From Falsiroseomonas sp050563545 (GTDB lineage: Bacteria; Pseudomonadota; Alphaproteobacteria; Acetobacterales; Acetobacteraceae), in assembly GCF_050563545.1 (NCBI RefSeq), contig NZ_JBNXUM010000004.1, forward strand, positions 62,001 through 126,000: DNA of 64,000 bases, written 5' to 3'. The position numbers and the translations under genes were made by a program. Under the pieces are notes generated by a model, which saw nothing but the letters and a program-made list of their open reading frames with translations, searched no databases and was not told the origin of the DNA. Shown here piece after piece: positions 24,840 to 32,625 of this stretch. How positions within the stretch are numbered: position 1 is the stretch's first letter; each line of letters starts with the position of its first letter.

Positions 24840-25829
24840 ATGATCGCGCGCCGCGCCCTCCTCGCCGCCGGCCTCGCCATGCCCGCCGTCGCGCGGGCGC
24901 AGCAGGGCGAGCCGCTGGCCTTTGCCACCCCCTTCGGCTTCATCCCGGCCTTCCTCGAGATGATGAACATGGTTTCGGGCGGGCATCTGCAGCGCCAGGG
25001 CTTCGCGCCGCGCCTGGTGGGCGCGCAGGGCACGGCGCCGGCGGTGCAGCAATTGCTGGCGGGCCAGGTGTCCTTCATCCGCGCGACGTCCATCGACCAG
25101 TTCCTCGCCGTCAGCCGCGGCAACGCGCCGCTGGTCTCGGTCGCGACGTTGTACCAGGCCGGCGCCTTCAACGTGATCAGCACGCGCGACAAGCCGGTCC
25201 CGGACGCCGCGGCGCTGCGCGGCAAGACTATCGGCATCGTCTCGGTCGGCGGCTCCACCGAACTGCTGCTCGACATCATACTGAAGGCCGCGAACATCCC
25301 GAAGGAGGAGGTCAGGCGCGAGGTCACGGGAAACAACCCCGGCGCGCTGCAGATGGTCCGCCAGGGCCGCGTGGACGCCTTCATCGCCGATATCGGCGTG
25401 CTGGTGACGCTGCAGCGCGCGAACGAGCCGATCGAGGCCTGGAACACCGACCGCTACGCGCCCATGCCCGGCCAGTGCTACATGACGACGCGCGAGATCA
25501 TCGCCCGCAACCCCGAGGTCGTGGTGCGCTTCCTCCGCGCGCTGAAGGCGAGCACGGACGAGATGCGGACCGGCGACCTCCGCGCGATCTTCACCCGCGC
25601 CGGCCGCGACTTCGAGATCCCGGGCATCCGCAACCTCGATCCGCTGGTGGACCTCATCCAGGTCTCGATCAAGGACCTCTGGATGGCGCAGGGCGAGGCG
25701 AACTACCTGCGCAACGTGCCGGCGCTCTGGCAGCAGGCCGATGCGGGGATCCGCGGCAGCGGCATCGCGGCGGTGCCGGACTGGACTGCGCTCTGGACCA
25801 ACGACTACATCGACCGCGCGAAGTCCTGA
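24840..25829 (+). CDS. ABC transporter substrate-binding protein, NitT/TauT (NMT1-like) type
   Basis: Predicted 329 aa, start preceded by GGGAGAA. Signal peptide MIARRALLAAGLAMPAVARAQQ. The body fits NMT1/SsuA-like periplasmic receptors: QQLLAGQVSFIRATSIDQFL, then LRGKTIGIVSVGGSTELLLDI and MVRQGRVDAFIADIGV. This is the receptor expected for the preceding ATPase and permease, making the Bug protein a second, structurally different receptor in the same operon. Followed one base later by an SDR gene. Confidence 0.92.
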   Translation: MIARRALLAAGLAMPAVARAQQGEPLAFATPFGFIPAFLEMMNMVSGGHLQRQGFAPRLVGAQGTAPAVQQLLAGQVSFIRATSIDQFLAVSRGNAPLVSVATLYQAGAFNVISTRDKPVPDAAALRGKTIGIVSVGGSTELLLDIILKAANIPKEEVRREVTGNNPGALQMVRQGRVDAFIADIGVLVTLQRANEPIEAWNTDRYAPMPGQCYMTTREIIARNPEVVVRFLRALKASTDEMRTGDLRAIFTRAGRDFEIPGIRNLDPLVDLIQVSIKDLWMAQGEANYLRNVPALWQQADAGIRGSGIAAVPDWTALWTNDYIDRAKS

Positions 25830-25830
25830 C

Positions 25831-26598
25831 ATGTTCGCCCTCGACCTGACGGGCCGCGCGGCCATCGTCACCGCGGGATCGCGCGGCATCGGGGCCGCCG
25901 CCTGCGTGGCGCTGGCCAAGGCCGGCGCCGATGTCGCGATCAACTACAAGGCCAGCGAGGCCGAGGCGCAGCGCGTCGCCGACGCCGTGCGCGCCGAGGG
26001 ACGCCGTGCGCTGGTGCTGCAGGGCGACGTCGCGGACAGCGCGGCGGTCACCGCGATGGTCGCCGCGGCGCAGCGCGAATTCGGGCGGCTCGACATCGTC
26101 GTCAGCAATGCCGGCGCGGGCACGCGCGTGCCGATGCACGAGATCACCGACGACGAATACCGCCGCGTCTTCGACATCAACGTGAAGGGCTTCGTGGCGC
26201 TGTCCCGCGCCGCCCTGCCCGCAATGCGCGAGGCCCGCGCGGGGCGGATCATCGCGGTCAGCTCCATCGTTGGGCGGTCGGGCAAGGCCTTCATGTCGCC
26301 CTCGCCCACCTATGCCGGCGCCAAGGCCGCGCTGATCGGCTATGTCAGGGGCCTTGCGCGCGAGGTCGGCGGGTTCGGCATCACGGTGAACGCGGTCTGC
26401 CCGGGCTGGGTGGACTGGGGCAGCAAGCACGCCGCCGCGCCGGCCGAGGTCCGCGCCAGCGCGATCTCCCAGATCCCGCTTGGGCGGACCGGCACGGCGG
26501 ACGACATCGCGAACGCGATCGTGTTCCTGGCGTCCGACCAGGCTGCGTACCTGACCGGCGTGTCGCTCGACGTGAATGGCGGCCTCTACATGGCGTGA
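25831..26598 (+). CDS. SDR-family oxidoreductase
   Basis: Predicted 255 aa. Classical SDR features are all present: cofactor loop TAGSRGIGAAA, NAGAG, catalytic Ser in VSSIVGRSG, and Y-A-G-A-K. The family reduces or oxidises hydroxyl/keto groups with NAD(P)H; a 3-oxoacyl-ACP-reductase-like enzyme is the nearest general type. It begins one base after the substrate-binding protein stop, so it likely belongs to the uptake operon and may act on the imported compound. Confidence 0.92.
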   Translation: MFALDLTGRAAIVTAGSRGIGAAACVALAKAGADVAINYKASEAEAQRVADAVRAEGRRALVLQGDVADSAAVTAMVAAAQREFGRLDIVVSNAGAGTRVPMHEITDDEYRRVFDINVKGFVALSRAALPAMREARAGRIIAVSSIVGRSGKAFMSPSPTYAGAKAALIGYVRGLAREVGGFGITVNAVCPGWVDWGSKHAAAPAEVRASAISQIPLGRTGTADDIANAIVFLASDQAAYLTGVSLDVNGGLYMA

Positions 26599-26632
26599 CG
26601 GCGCCGCGCCTGCCGAGGGAGAATGCCTTGCG

Positions 26633-27592
26633 ATGACGATCAGCAACCGCCTGACCGAGGTGCTCGGCATCGAGCATCCCGTGCTCCTCGCGCCGATGGA
26701 CGACGTGGCCTGCGGCCGCCTCGCCGCGGCGGTCAGCAACGCCGGCGGCCTCGGCCTGCTCGGCGGCGGCTATGGCCGGGCCGACTGGCTGGCATCGGAA
26801 CGCCACGCCGCGGGCAACGCCCGGATCGGCTGCGGCTTCATCACCTGGAGCCTGGCGAAGCAGCCGGCGCTTCTCGACCAAGCGCTGGCGCACCGCCCGG
26901 CCGCCATCATGCTCTCCTTCGGCGATCCCGCGCCCTTCGCGCCGGCGATCCGCGCCGCGGGTTCCCGGCTGATCTGCCAGGTGCAGACCGTGGCCCAGGC
27001 GCGGGAGGCCGCGGCGGCCGGCGCCGACGTCCTCGTCGCGCAGGGCACGGAAGCCGGCGGCCACGGCCTCGGCATCCCGCTCAACACGCTGCTGCCGCTG
27101 GTCGTCGAGGCCTGCCCGCAGATCCCCGTCGCCGCGGCCGGCGGCGTCGCGGATGGCCGCGGCCTGGCGGCCGCGATGATGTTCGGCGCCGAGGGCGTGC
27201 TGATGGGCACGCGCTTCTACGCGACGGAGGAAGCGGCGGCGCACCCCGAGGCGAAGCGCCGCATCCTCGCGGCCGGCGCGGGCGAGACCATGCGCTCCAT
27301 CGTCTTCGACATCACGCGCCGCAATGTCTGGCCAGGCGGCTACACCGGCCGCGTGCTGCGCAACGCGCATGCCGAGCGCTGGCTCGGCCGCGAGGACGAG
27401 CTTCAGTTGGCGGCGGAGCAGGTCAACCGCGACTACCTCGCGGCCCGTGAGCGCGGCGATTTCGACGTCGCCGCGGTGATCGCGGGCGAGGCCGCCGCCC
27501 TGATCCACGACCTGCCGCCGGCGGGCGAGATCGTGCGCCGCGTGGTCGCCGAGGCCGAGGCCGCGCTGACGGCGCCGCGCGGGATCGTCTGA
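26633..27592 (+). CDS. Nitronate monooxygenase-family FMN enzyme
   Basis: Predicted 319 aa, start MTISNRLTEV. Family marks are HPVLLAPMDDVACGRLAAAVSNAGGLGLLG at the N-terminus (shown here only as a continuous barrel entry), AGADVLVAQGTEAGGHG (FMN phosphate region) and EGVLMGTRFYATEEA. These TIM-barrel flavoenzymes oxidise alkyl nitronates or serve as enoyl reductases; the catalytic His sits in GGHG. It follows the SDR by 34 bases and probably ends the uptake/catabolic operon. Its 3' end lies 3 bases from the convergent solute-binding protein gene. Confidence 0.9.
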   Translation: MTISNRLTEVLGIEHPVLLAPMDDVACGRLAAAVSNAGGLGLLGGGYGRADWLASERHAAGNARIGCGFITWSLAKQPALLDQALAHRPAAIMLSFGDPAPFAPAIRAAGSRLICQVQTVAQAREAAAAGADVLVAQGTEAGGHGLGIPLNTLLPLVVEACPQIPVAAAGGVADGRGLAAAMMFGAEGVLMGTRFYATEEAAAHPEAKRRILAAGAGETMRSIVFDITRRNVWPGGYTGRVLRNAHAERWLGREDELQLAAEQVNRDYLAARERGDFDVAAVIAGEAAALIHDLPPAGEIVRRVVAEAEAALTAPRGIV

Positions 27593-27595
27593 CGG

Positions 27596-28879
27596 CTATC
27601 CCAGCAGCGGCCTGACGCGTCGCGCGATCGCGGCCGCCGTCTCGTTCGGCGCGGTGCCGCGGACCAGCATCGCCTCGACCTCGTCGCGGAAGATGTCCTC
27701 GGCGCGGGCAGCGTTGTCGAAGCCGGGCAAGGGCGGGCGCGCGTCGCGCAGCGCCGCGGCCTCGACCGCCGCCCAGGGCACCGCGGCGGCGTAGCGCGGG
27801 TCGTCCAGCGTGGAGAGCCGTACGGGGCCGTTGCCGTTCAGCGCCGCGCGCAGCGACGCCTGGGCATCGCCGATGCCCCGCAGCGCGCGGACGCCGTTGG
27901 CGCGGCTCCGCGCGTTGCGCGGGATCGTCAGCGCCCAGATCTCGCTCTTCACCGGCGCGACCGGGAAGCGCGCGGCGATCTCCGGCGCCGAGGGCACAGG
28001 CGCGACCGCGATCTTTCCGGGATAGCGGCTCGCGCCGGGGTTGTTCAGCACGGTGAAGCGGCTGATGGGCGAGATCGCGAAGACCGCGCGGCCCTGCTGC
28101 ATCGCGGTCGTCACCTGCTCCGTCGTGAAGCGCGGGAAGGTGCGCGGCAGCACGCCTTCCTCGAACAGCGCCTTCAGCAGAGCGAGCGCATTGACCATCG
28201 CCGGATCCTCGACGCGGAGCCGCAGATCCTCGGTCAGGAAGTCGCCGTCCCACATGCGGGCGAGGTCGATCATCTGCGACGGCCCCGGCCCGTCCAGCAC
28301 GAGGCCGTTCACCGGCGGGCCGTCCCGCCGGGACGTCGCGGCGCGCACCGCCGCGATGAAGGCCTCGGGCGTCGCGGGCGGCGCGGTCGGCATCCCCCGC
28401 TCCTCCAGCAGCGCCTGGTTCAGGAACAGGCCCGAGGTCGCCTGGCGGAAGGGCAGGCCGTAGAGCCGGCCGTTGAAGGTGAAGGGCCGCCTCATGCCCG
28501 GCGGGATGTCGTCTAGCGCCATCCCCTCCAGCACGCCCTCGGGGCCGTCCAGCGGCAGGAAGAGCTCCGCGATGCGCGGCGAGACGTAGCGGTTCAGCAG
28601 GAAGGCCAGGTCGAAGGCGCCCTGCTGCAGGCTGGCCTCGCGGAAGAGCCGGTCGTGGATCTCCGGCACGCCGAGCGTGACCCATTCCGCCCGCCAGCCC
28701 GCGGCGGCGGCGACCTCGCCCAGGATGTCCCCGCCCGGCCCGGTGCTGACGGAGGCGCGGTGCACGGCATGGCCGATCACGCCGAGCCGGTCGGCACCCT
28801 GGCCCCGCGCGGGGGCGGCCAATGGGGCAGACATGGACGCGGCGGCAGCGCCGAGCAGGCCGCGGCGGGTCGGGGTCAT
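27596..28879 (-). CDS. Extracellular solute-binding protein (family 1-like), orphan
   Basis: Predicted 427 aa; GGAGGAA precedes the ATG. A twin-arginine-like leader (PTRRGLLGAAAASMS) ends near PARGQG. The mature part has the pattern of sugar-type ABC receptors (GRLYGLPFRQATSGLFLNQALLEERGM, QQGRAVFAISPISRFTV, WALTIPRNARS). No permease or ATPase gene is adjacent on the same strand, so the cognate transporter lies elsewhere or the protein is an orphan. Periplasmic. Confidence 0.85.
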   Translation of the reverse strand: MTPTRRGLLGAAAASMSAPLAAPARGQGADRLGVIGHAVHRASVSTGPGGDILGEVAAAAGWRAEWVTLGVPEIHDRLFREASLQQGAFDLAFLLNRYVSPRIAELFLPLDGPEGVLEGMALDDIPPGMRRPFTFNGRLYGLPFRQATSGLFLNQALLEERGMPTAPPATPEAFIAAVRAATSRRDGPPVNGLVLDGPGPSQMIDLARMWDGDFLTEDLRLRVEDPAMVNALALLKALFEEGVLPRTFPRFTTEQVTTAMQQGRAVFAISPISRFTVLNNPGASRYPGKIAVAPVPSAPEIAARFPVAPVKSEIWALTIPRNARSRANGVRALRGIGDAQASLRAALNGNGPVRLSTLDDPRYAAAVPWAAVEAAALRDARPPLPGFDNAARAEDIFRDEVEAMLVRGTAPNETAAAIARRVRPLLG

Positions 28880-28937
28880 GGCGGTTCCTCCGCCGGCGAT
28901 CCTGGCGCGGGGCGGTCCGCCGCGCTAGACGGCGGCC

Positions 28938-29102
28938 ATGGCCGAGGATTCGAAGCCCAAGCCGCGCCCCGCCCCGGCCTCGGCTGCCGAGCGCGAGGCC
29001 AGGCTGGCCGCCGCGCTTCGCGAAAACCTGAGGAAACGCAAGGTGCAAGCGCGCGCCCGGGACGCCGCGACAAAGCCGGACGAGAAGCCGGCCAAGGGCT
29101 GA
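28938..29102 (+). CDS. Small basic protein of unknown function (54 aa)
   Basis: A short frame starting ATGGCCGAGGATTC encodes 54 aa, rich in Lys, Arg, Ala and Pro. It has a central helix (AAEREARLAAALRENLRKRK) flanked by Lys/Pro-rich tails. Codon third positions are mostly G/C, as in its neighbours. It lies between the divergent solute-binding gene and dcd, 60 bases before dcd. The pattern resembles small linker proteins that often precede dcd or murA in alphaproteobacteria. No family or function can be assigned. Confidence 0.6.
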   Translation: MAEDSKPKPRPAPASAAEREARLAAALRENLRKRKVQARARDAATKPDEKPAKG

Positions 29103-29162
29103 ATGGACGACCCCGGCGGCATGGGCTAACCGGACCGCGAAACCCACGAGGTTACCTGCCCC

Positions 29163-29717
29163 ATGCCCATCATGCCCGACACCTGGATCCGCCGCATGGC
29201 GACCGAGCACGGCATGATCGAGCCCTTCGTCGAGAGCCAGCGGCGGAAGGGCGTGATCTCCTTCGGCCTGTCCTCCTATGGCTACGACGCGCGCCTGGCG
29301 GACGAGTTCAAGATCTTCACCAACGTCGACAACGCGATCGTCGACCCGAAGGTCTTCAACGAGCAGGGCTTCGTGACGCGCAAGGGCGAGACCTGCATCA
29401 TCCCGCCCAATTCCTTCCTGCTGTGTCACACGGTCGAGTATTTCCGCATCCCGCGCGACGTGCTGGTGATCTGCCTCGGCAAATCCACCTATGCCCGCTG
29501 CGGGCTGATCGTGAACGTCACGCCGCTGGAGCCGGAGTGGGAAGGCCAGGTGACGATCGAGATCAGCAACACCACGCCGCTGCCCGCGCGCATCTACGCG
29601 AACGAGGGGATCTGCCAGTTCCTGTTCCTGAAGGGCGAGGGCGCGCCGGAGGTCAGCTACGCGGATCGGAAGGGCAAATACATGGGCCAGCGCGGCGTCG
29701 CGCTGCCGAAGCTGTGA
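29163..29717 (+). CDS. dcd: dCTP deaminase
   Basis: Predicted 184 aa, the usual size; the ATG at 29172 is an alternative start. LSSYGYDARLADEFKIF, the catalytic-region strand CLGKSTYARCGLIVNVTPLEPEWEG with its essential Glu, and the C-terminal KGKYMGQRGVALPK closing lid are all canonical. It converts dCTP to dUTP and ammonia in the cytoplasm, feeding dTTP synthesis. Separated from murA by a palindromic repeat. Confidence 0.97.
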   Translation: MPIMPDTWIRRMATEHGMIEPFVESQRRKGVISFGLSSYGYDARLADEFKIFTNVDNAIVDPKVFNEQGFVTRKGETCIIPPNSFLLCHTVEYFRIPRDVLVICLGKSTYARCGLIVNVTPLEPEWEGQVTIEISNTTPLPARIYANEGICQFLFLKGEGAPEVSYADRKGKYMGQRGVALPKL

Positions 29718-29752
29718 CGATGATTCGCCGTCTCGCCGCTGTCGGCACAATT

Positions 29753-29855
29753 CCCTCCCCCGCTTGCGGGGGAGGGTCAGGGTGGGGGTGCTTCGTTCAG
29801 CGCGCCCCTCATCCTCGCCCCCCCACCCCATCCCTCCCCCGCTTGCGGGGGAGGG
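29753..29855. repeat. G/C palindrome pair, family 2, copy 1
   Basis: Two identical 24-base palindromes (29753-29776 and 29832-29855; half-site CCCTCCCCCGC) face each other across a spacer whose ends (GGGTGGGGGTG and CCCCCCACCCC) are also complementary. The whole is a nested inverted repeat between dcd and murA. Related pairs occur at 33414-33514 and 42861-43023. Such elements are common extragenic palindromes in GC-rich alphaproteobacteria; no coding capacity. Confidence 0.85.
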
Positions 29856-29888
29856 ACACGCCGGCGCGGGTCAGGGAGCGCCGCTGAG

Positions 29889-31151
29889 ATGGACCGCATC
29901 CGCATTCGCGGCGGCCGGCCGCTGCATGGCATCATCCCGATCAGCGGCGCGAAGAACGCGACGCTGCCGCTGATGGCGGCGGCGCTGCTGTCGGACGGGC
30001 CGCTGACGCTCCAGAACGCGCCGGATCTCGCCGATATCGCGACGATGCACGCGCTGTTGTCGCAGCATGGCCTGGTGATCGAGCACGACCGGCGCGCGCG
30101 CAGCCTCACTCTCTCCGGCGCCGCGACGAACCTCGAGGCGCCCTACGACATCGTGCGCAAGATGCGCGCCTCGGTCCTCGTCCTCGGCCCGCTCGTCGCG
30201 CGCTTCGGGGAGGCGAAGGTCTCGCTGCCCGGCGGCTGCGCGATCGGCACGCGGCCGGTGGACCTGCACCTCAAGGGCCTCGAGCAGATGGGCGCGACCA
30301 TCTCGCTCGACAGCGGCTATATCGAGGCGAAGGCGCCGCCGGGCGGGCTGCGCGGGGCCAAGATCATCTTCCCCCAGGTCAGCGTCGGCGCGACCGAGAA
30401 CCTGCTGATGGCGGCGTGCCTGGCGGATGGCGTCACGGAACTGGTGAACGCTGCGCAGGAGCCCGAGATCGGCGACCTCGCGATGTGCCTGATGCGCATG
30501 GGTGCCAGGATCGAGGGCATCGGCACGGCGAAGCTGATGGTGGAAGGCGTGAAGTCGCTGGGCCCCGCCACCCATCCCATCATCCCCGACCGCATCGAGG
30601 CCGGCACCTTCGCCTGCGCCGCGGCGATCACCGGCGGCCAGGTGATGCTGGAAGGCGCGCGGCTGACCGACCTCGGCGCCGTCGCCCGCGTGCTGCGGGA
30701 CGCCGGCGTGGATGTCGCGGAGCGGAACGACGGGCTGCAGGTCAGCCGCCTGAACGGCCTGCACGGCACCGACGTCATGACGGAGCCCTTCCCGGGCTTC
30801 GCGACCGACATGCAGGCGCAGTTCATGGCGCTGATGTGCGTCGCCGACGGCGCCTCCATGATCACCGAGACGATCTTCGAGAACCGCTTCATGCATGTGC
30901 CCGAGCTCATGCGCATGGGCGCGCGCATCAAGTATCACGGCCAGAGCGCGATCGTGCGCGGCGTGCCGAGGCTGTCGGGCGCGCCGGTGATGGCGACCGA
31001 CCTGCGGGCCTCCGTCTCGCTGGTGCTGGCCGGCCTCGCCGCGCAAGGCGAGACCATCGTCAACCGCGTCTACCACCTCGACCGCGGCTACGAGGCGGTG
31101 GAGCGCAAGCTCGCCGGGGTCGGCGCCGACATCGAGCGCGTCGCGGACTGA
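29889..31151 (+). CDS. murA: UDP-N-acetylglucosamine 1-carboxyvinyltransferase
   Basis: Predicted 420 aa. PISGAKNATLPLMAAALL at the N-terminus and LPGGCAIGTRPVDLHL with the catalytic Cys117 are diagnostic; this Cys is the fosfomycin target. MurA adds enolpyruvate from PEP to UDP-GlcNAc, the first committed step of peptidoglycan synthesis in the cytoplasm. Cys rather than Asp at this position predicts fosfomycin sensitivity at the target level. The palindrome pair sits just upstream, so its promoter is either within that element or shared with dcd. Confidence 0.98.
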   Translation: MDRIRIRGGRPLHGIIPISGAKNATLPLMAAALLSDGPLTLQNAPDLADIATMHALLSQHGLVIEHDRRARSLTLSGAATNLEAPYDIVRKMRASVLVLGPLVARFGEAKVSLPGGCAIGTRPVDLHLKGLEQMGATISLDSGYIEAKAPPGGLRGAKIIFPQVSVGATENLLMAACLADGVTELVNAAQEPEIGDLAMCLMRMGARIEGIGTAKLMVEGVKSLGPATHPIIPDRIEAGTFACAAAITGGQVMLEGARLTDLGAVARVLRDAGVDVAERNDGLQVSRLNGLHGTDVMTEPFPGFATDMQAQFMALMCVADGASMITETIFENRFMHVPELMRMGARIKYHGQSAIVRGVPRLSGAPVMATDLRASVSLVLAGLAAQGETIVNRVYHLDRGYEAVERKLAGVGADIERVAD

Positions 31152-31223
31152 TCGCCGCCGTGCGGATCGCTTGCCTGCACCCGGCGGCGCGCACATGCTC
31201 CGTTGCGCGAGGAGCGATGCGCG

Positions 31224-32201
31224 ATGCCCGACCCGGTGGACCGCCTGGACATCCAGGTGCTGGTGGACAACGTCACGGACAGCCTCTCGCGCACGCCGCC
31301 CTTCGTCACGCGCGAATGGAACCGGCTGCGCCAGGTCGGGATGAAGCGGCTCGCCGGCGGGTCGCTCTGCTGCGCCAATCACGGGCTGTCGCTGGTGCTG
31401 ACGCTGCATCGCGGCGGCCGCTCGCGCAGTTTCCTGTTCGACGGCGGCCCCGATCCCCAAGCGGTCGAGCGGAACGGCCCGCGGCTCGGCGTGGATTTCG
31501 GCGCGATCGAGGCCGCGATGCTCAGCCACGGGCATTGGGACCATGCGGGCGGCATCCCGGCGGCGCTCGCGATGATCCGCGCCGCCAATGGCGGGCGTCC
31601 GGTCCCGCTGTACCTGCATCCCGGCATGTTCCGCGAGCGCGGCAGCCGCCAGCCCGATGGCGGCGTCTTCCCGATGGACAGGGTGCCCGATCCCGTGGCC
31701 TGGCACGCGATGGGCGCCGCGCCGGTCGTGACCACGCAGCCCCTCTCGCTGTTCGACGGCACGCTCTTCATGAGCGGCGAGATCCCGCGCCGCACGCCCT
31801 ATGAGCGCGGCCTGCCCGGCCAGGTCGCCCGCGCGACGGAGAGCGACCCCTGGGAGAGCGACGAGTTGCTGATGGACGAGCGCTTCTGCGCCGTGCATGT
31901 CCGCGGCCGGGGCCTGGTCGTCTTCAGCGCCTGCTCGCATGCCGGCATCGTCAACGTGCTGCATGCCGCGCGGGAGGCCTTTCCCGACATCCCGCTCTTC
32001 GTCGCGATCGGCGGCTTCCACCTCTCCGGCGAGAACGAGGACGTCATCCCCGAGACCGTCGCCGACCTCGCGCGCTTCGACCTGCCGCTGCTGATCCCCG
32101 CGCATTGCACGGGCTGGCGCGCGGTGAATGCGCTGGAGCGCGCCTTTGGCGAGCGCGTCGTGCCCGCCGCGGTCGGCAAGCTCTTCACGCTGGAGGCGTG
32201 A
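31224..32201 (+). CDS. Metallo-beta-lactamase-fold hydrolase (COG1237-like)
   Basis: Predicted 325 aa; the ATG at 31224 is preferred to an upstream TTG because GAGGAG precedes it. The metal site is SHGHWDHAGG, followed by later His positions (LYLHPGMF, CSHAGIVN and PAHCTGW). The length and N-terminal QVLVDNVTDS segment match the COG1237 group, whose archaeal members make the tetrahydromethanopterin precursor; bacterial function is unknown. Its last 17 bases overlap the convergent META-domain gene. Confidence 0.85.
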   Translation: MPDPVDRLDIQVLVDNVTDSLSRTPPFVTREWNRLRQVGMKRLAGGSLCCANHGLSLVLTLHRGGRSRSFLFDGGPDPQAVERNGPRLGVDFGAIEAAMLSHGHWDHAGGIPAALAMIRAANGGRPVPLYLHPGMFRERGSRQPDGGVFPMDRVPDPVAWHAMGAAPVVTTQPLSLFDGTLFMSGEIPRRTPYERGLPGQVARATESDPWESDELLMDERFCAVHVRGRGLVVFSACSHAGIVNVLHAAREAFPDIPLFVAIGGFHLSGENEDVIPETVADLARFDLPLLIPAHCTGWRAVNALERAFGERVVPAAVGKLFTLEA

Positions 32202-32625
32202 CCGCCGCCCGCCGCCAGACCGTCTGCGTCCCGCCCGGCGCGCTCATCGTCAGCACGCCGTCGCGCACGGCATAGGCGCGCGTGGCCTGCAGCGCCTGCG
32301 CGACGCGGGTGTCCAGCGATCCCGGCGGGCAGGCCGCGCGCGTCGTCGCGATGGGGTCGAAGGCGATCTCGCCGGCGGTCACGCGCGGCGTCACGGTGGC
32401 GCGGCCGCTGCCGCGGTTGCAGTCCAGGCGCAGCGCCAGCTCGTGATATTGGTTGAAGGCCATGGTGTAGCGCGTGGGGTCCTCGACCCGCGTGACCCGG
32501 CCGTCGTCGCGGAGCTCGGTCAGCTGCCAGCTCGTGCCGACGAGCTGCGCGGGCACGAGCAGCCCGCTGCACGCCGCCAGCACCGACGCCAGCGCCGCGG
32601 TGCCGAGAGCCGCGGCACGCCTCAT
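32185..32625 (-). CDS. META-domain lipoprotein (HslJ-like)
   Basis: Predicted 146 aa. A lipoprotein signal ends at Cys19 (SVLAACSG). The mature region starts LVGTSWQLTELRDDG, typical of the META/HslJ fold, continues with RLDCNRGSGRATV where META proteins have G-C-N-x-x-x-G, and ends with GTQTVWRRA. META proteins are linked to heat shock, novobiocin resistance and motility, without a known biochemical role. It overlaps the upstream SDR gene by four bases (ATGA) and the convergent hydrolase by 17. Confidence 0.8.
   Translation of the reverse strand: MRRAAALGTAALASVLAACSGLLVPAQLVGTSWQLTELRDDGRVTRVEDPTRYTMAFNQYHELALRLDCNRGSGRATVTPRVTAGEIAFDPIATTRAACPPGSLDTRVAQALQATRAYAVRDGVLTMSAPGGTQTVWRRAAVTPPA

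Noticed and set aside
29753..29855. Possible insertion-sequence remnant
   Set aside because: No transposase fragment and no target duplication could be seen; the unit is entirely explained by paired palindromes.
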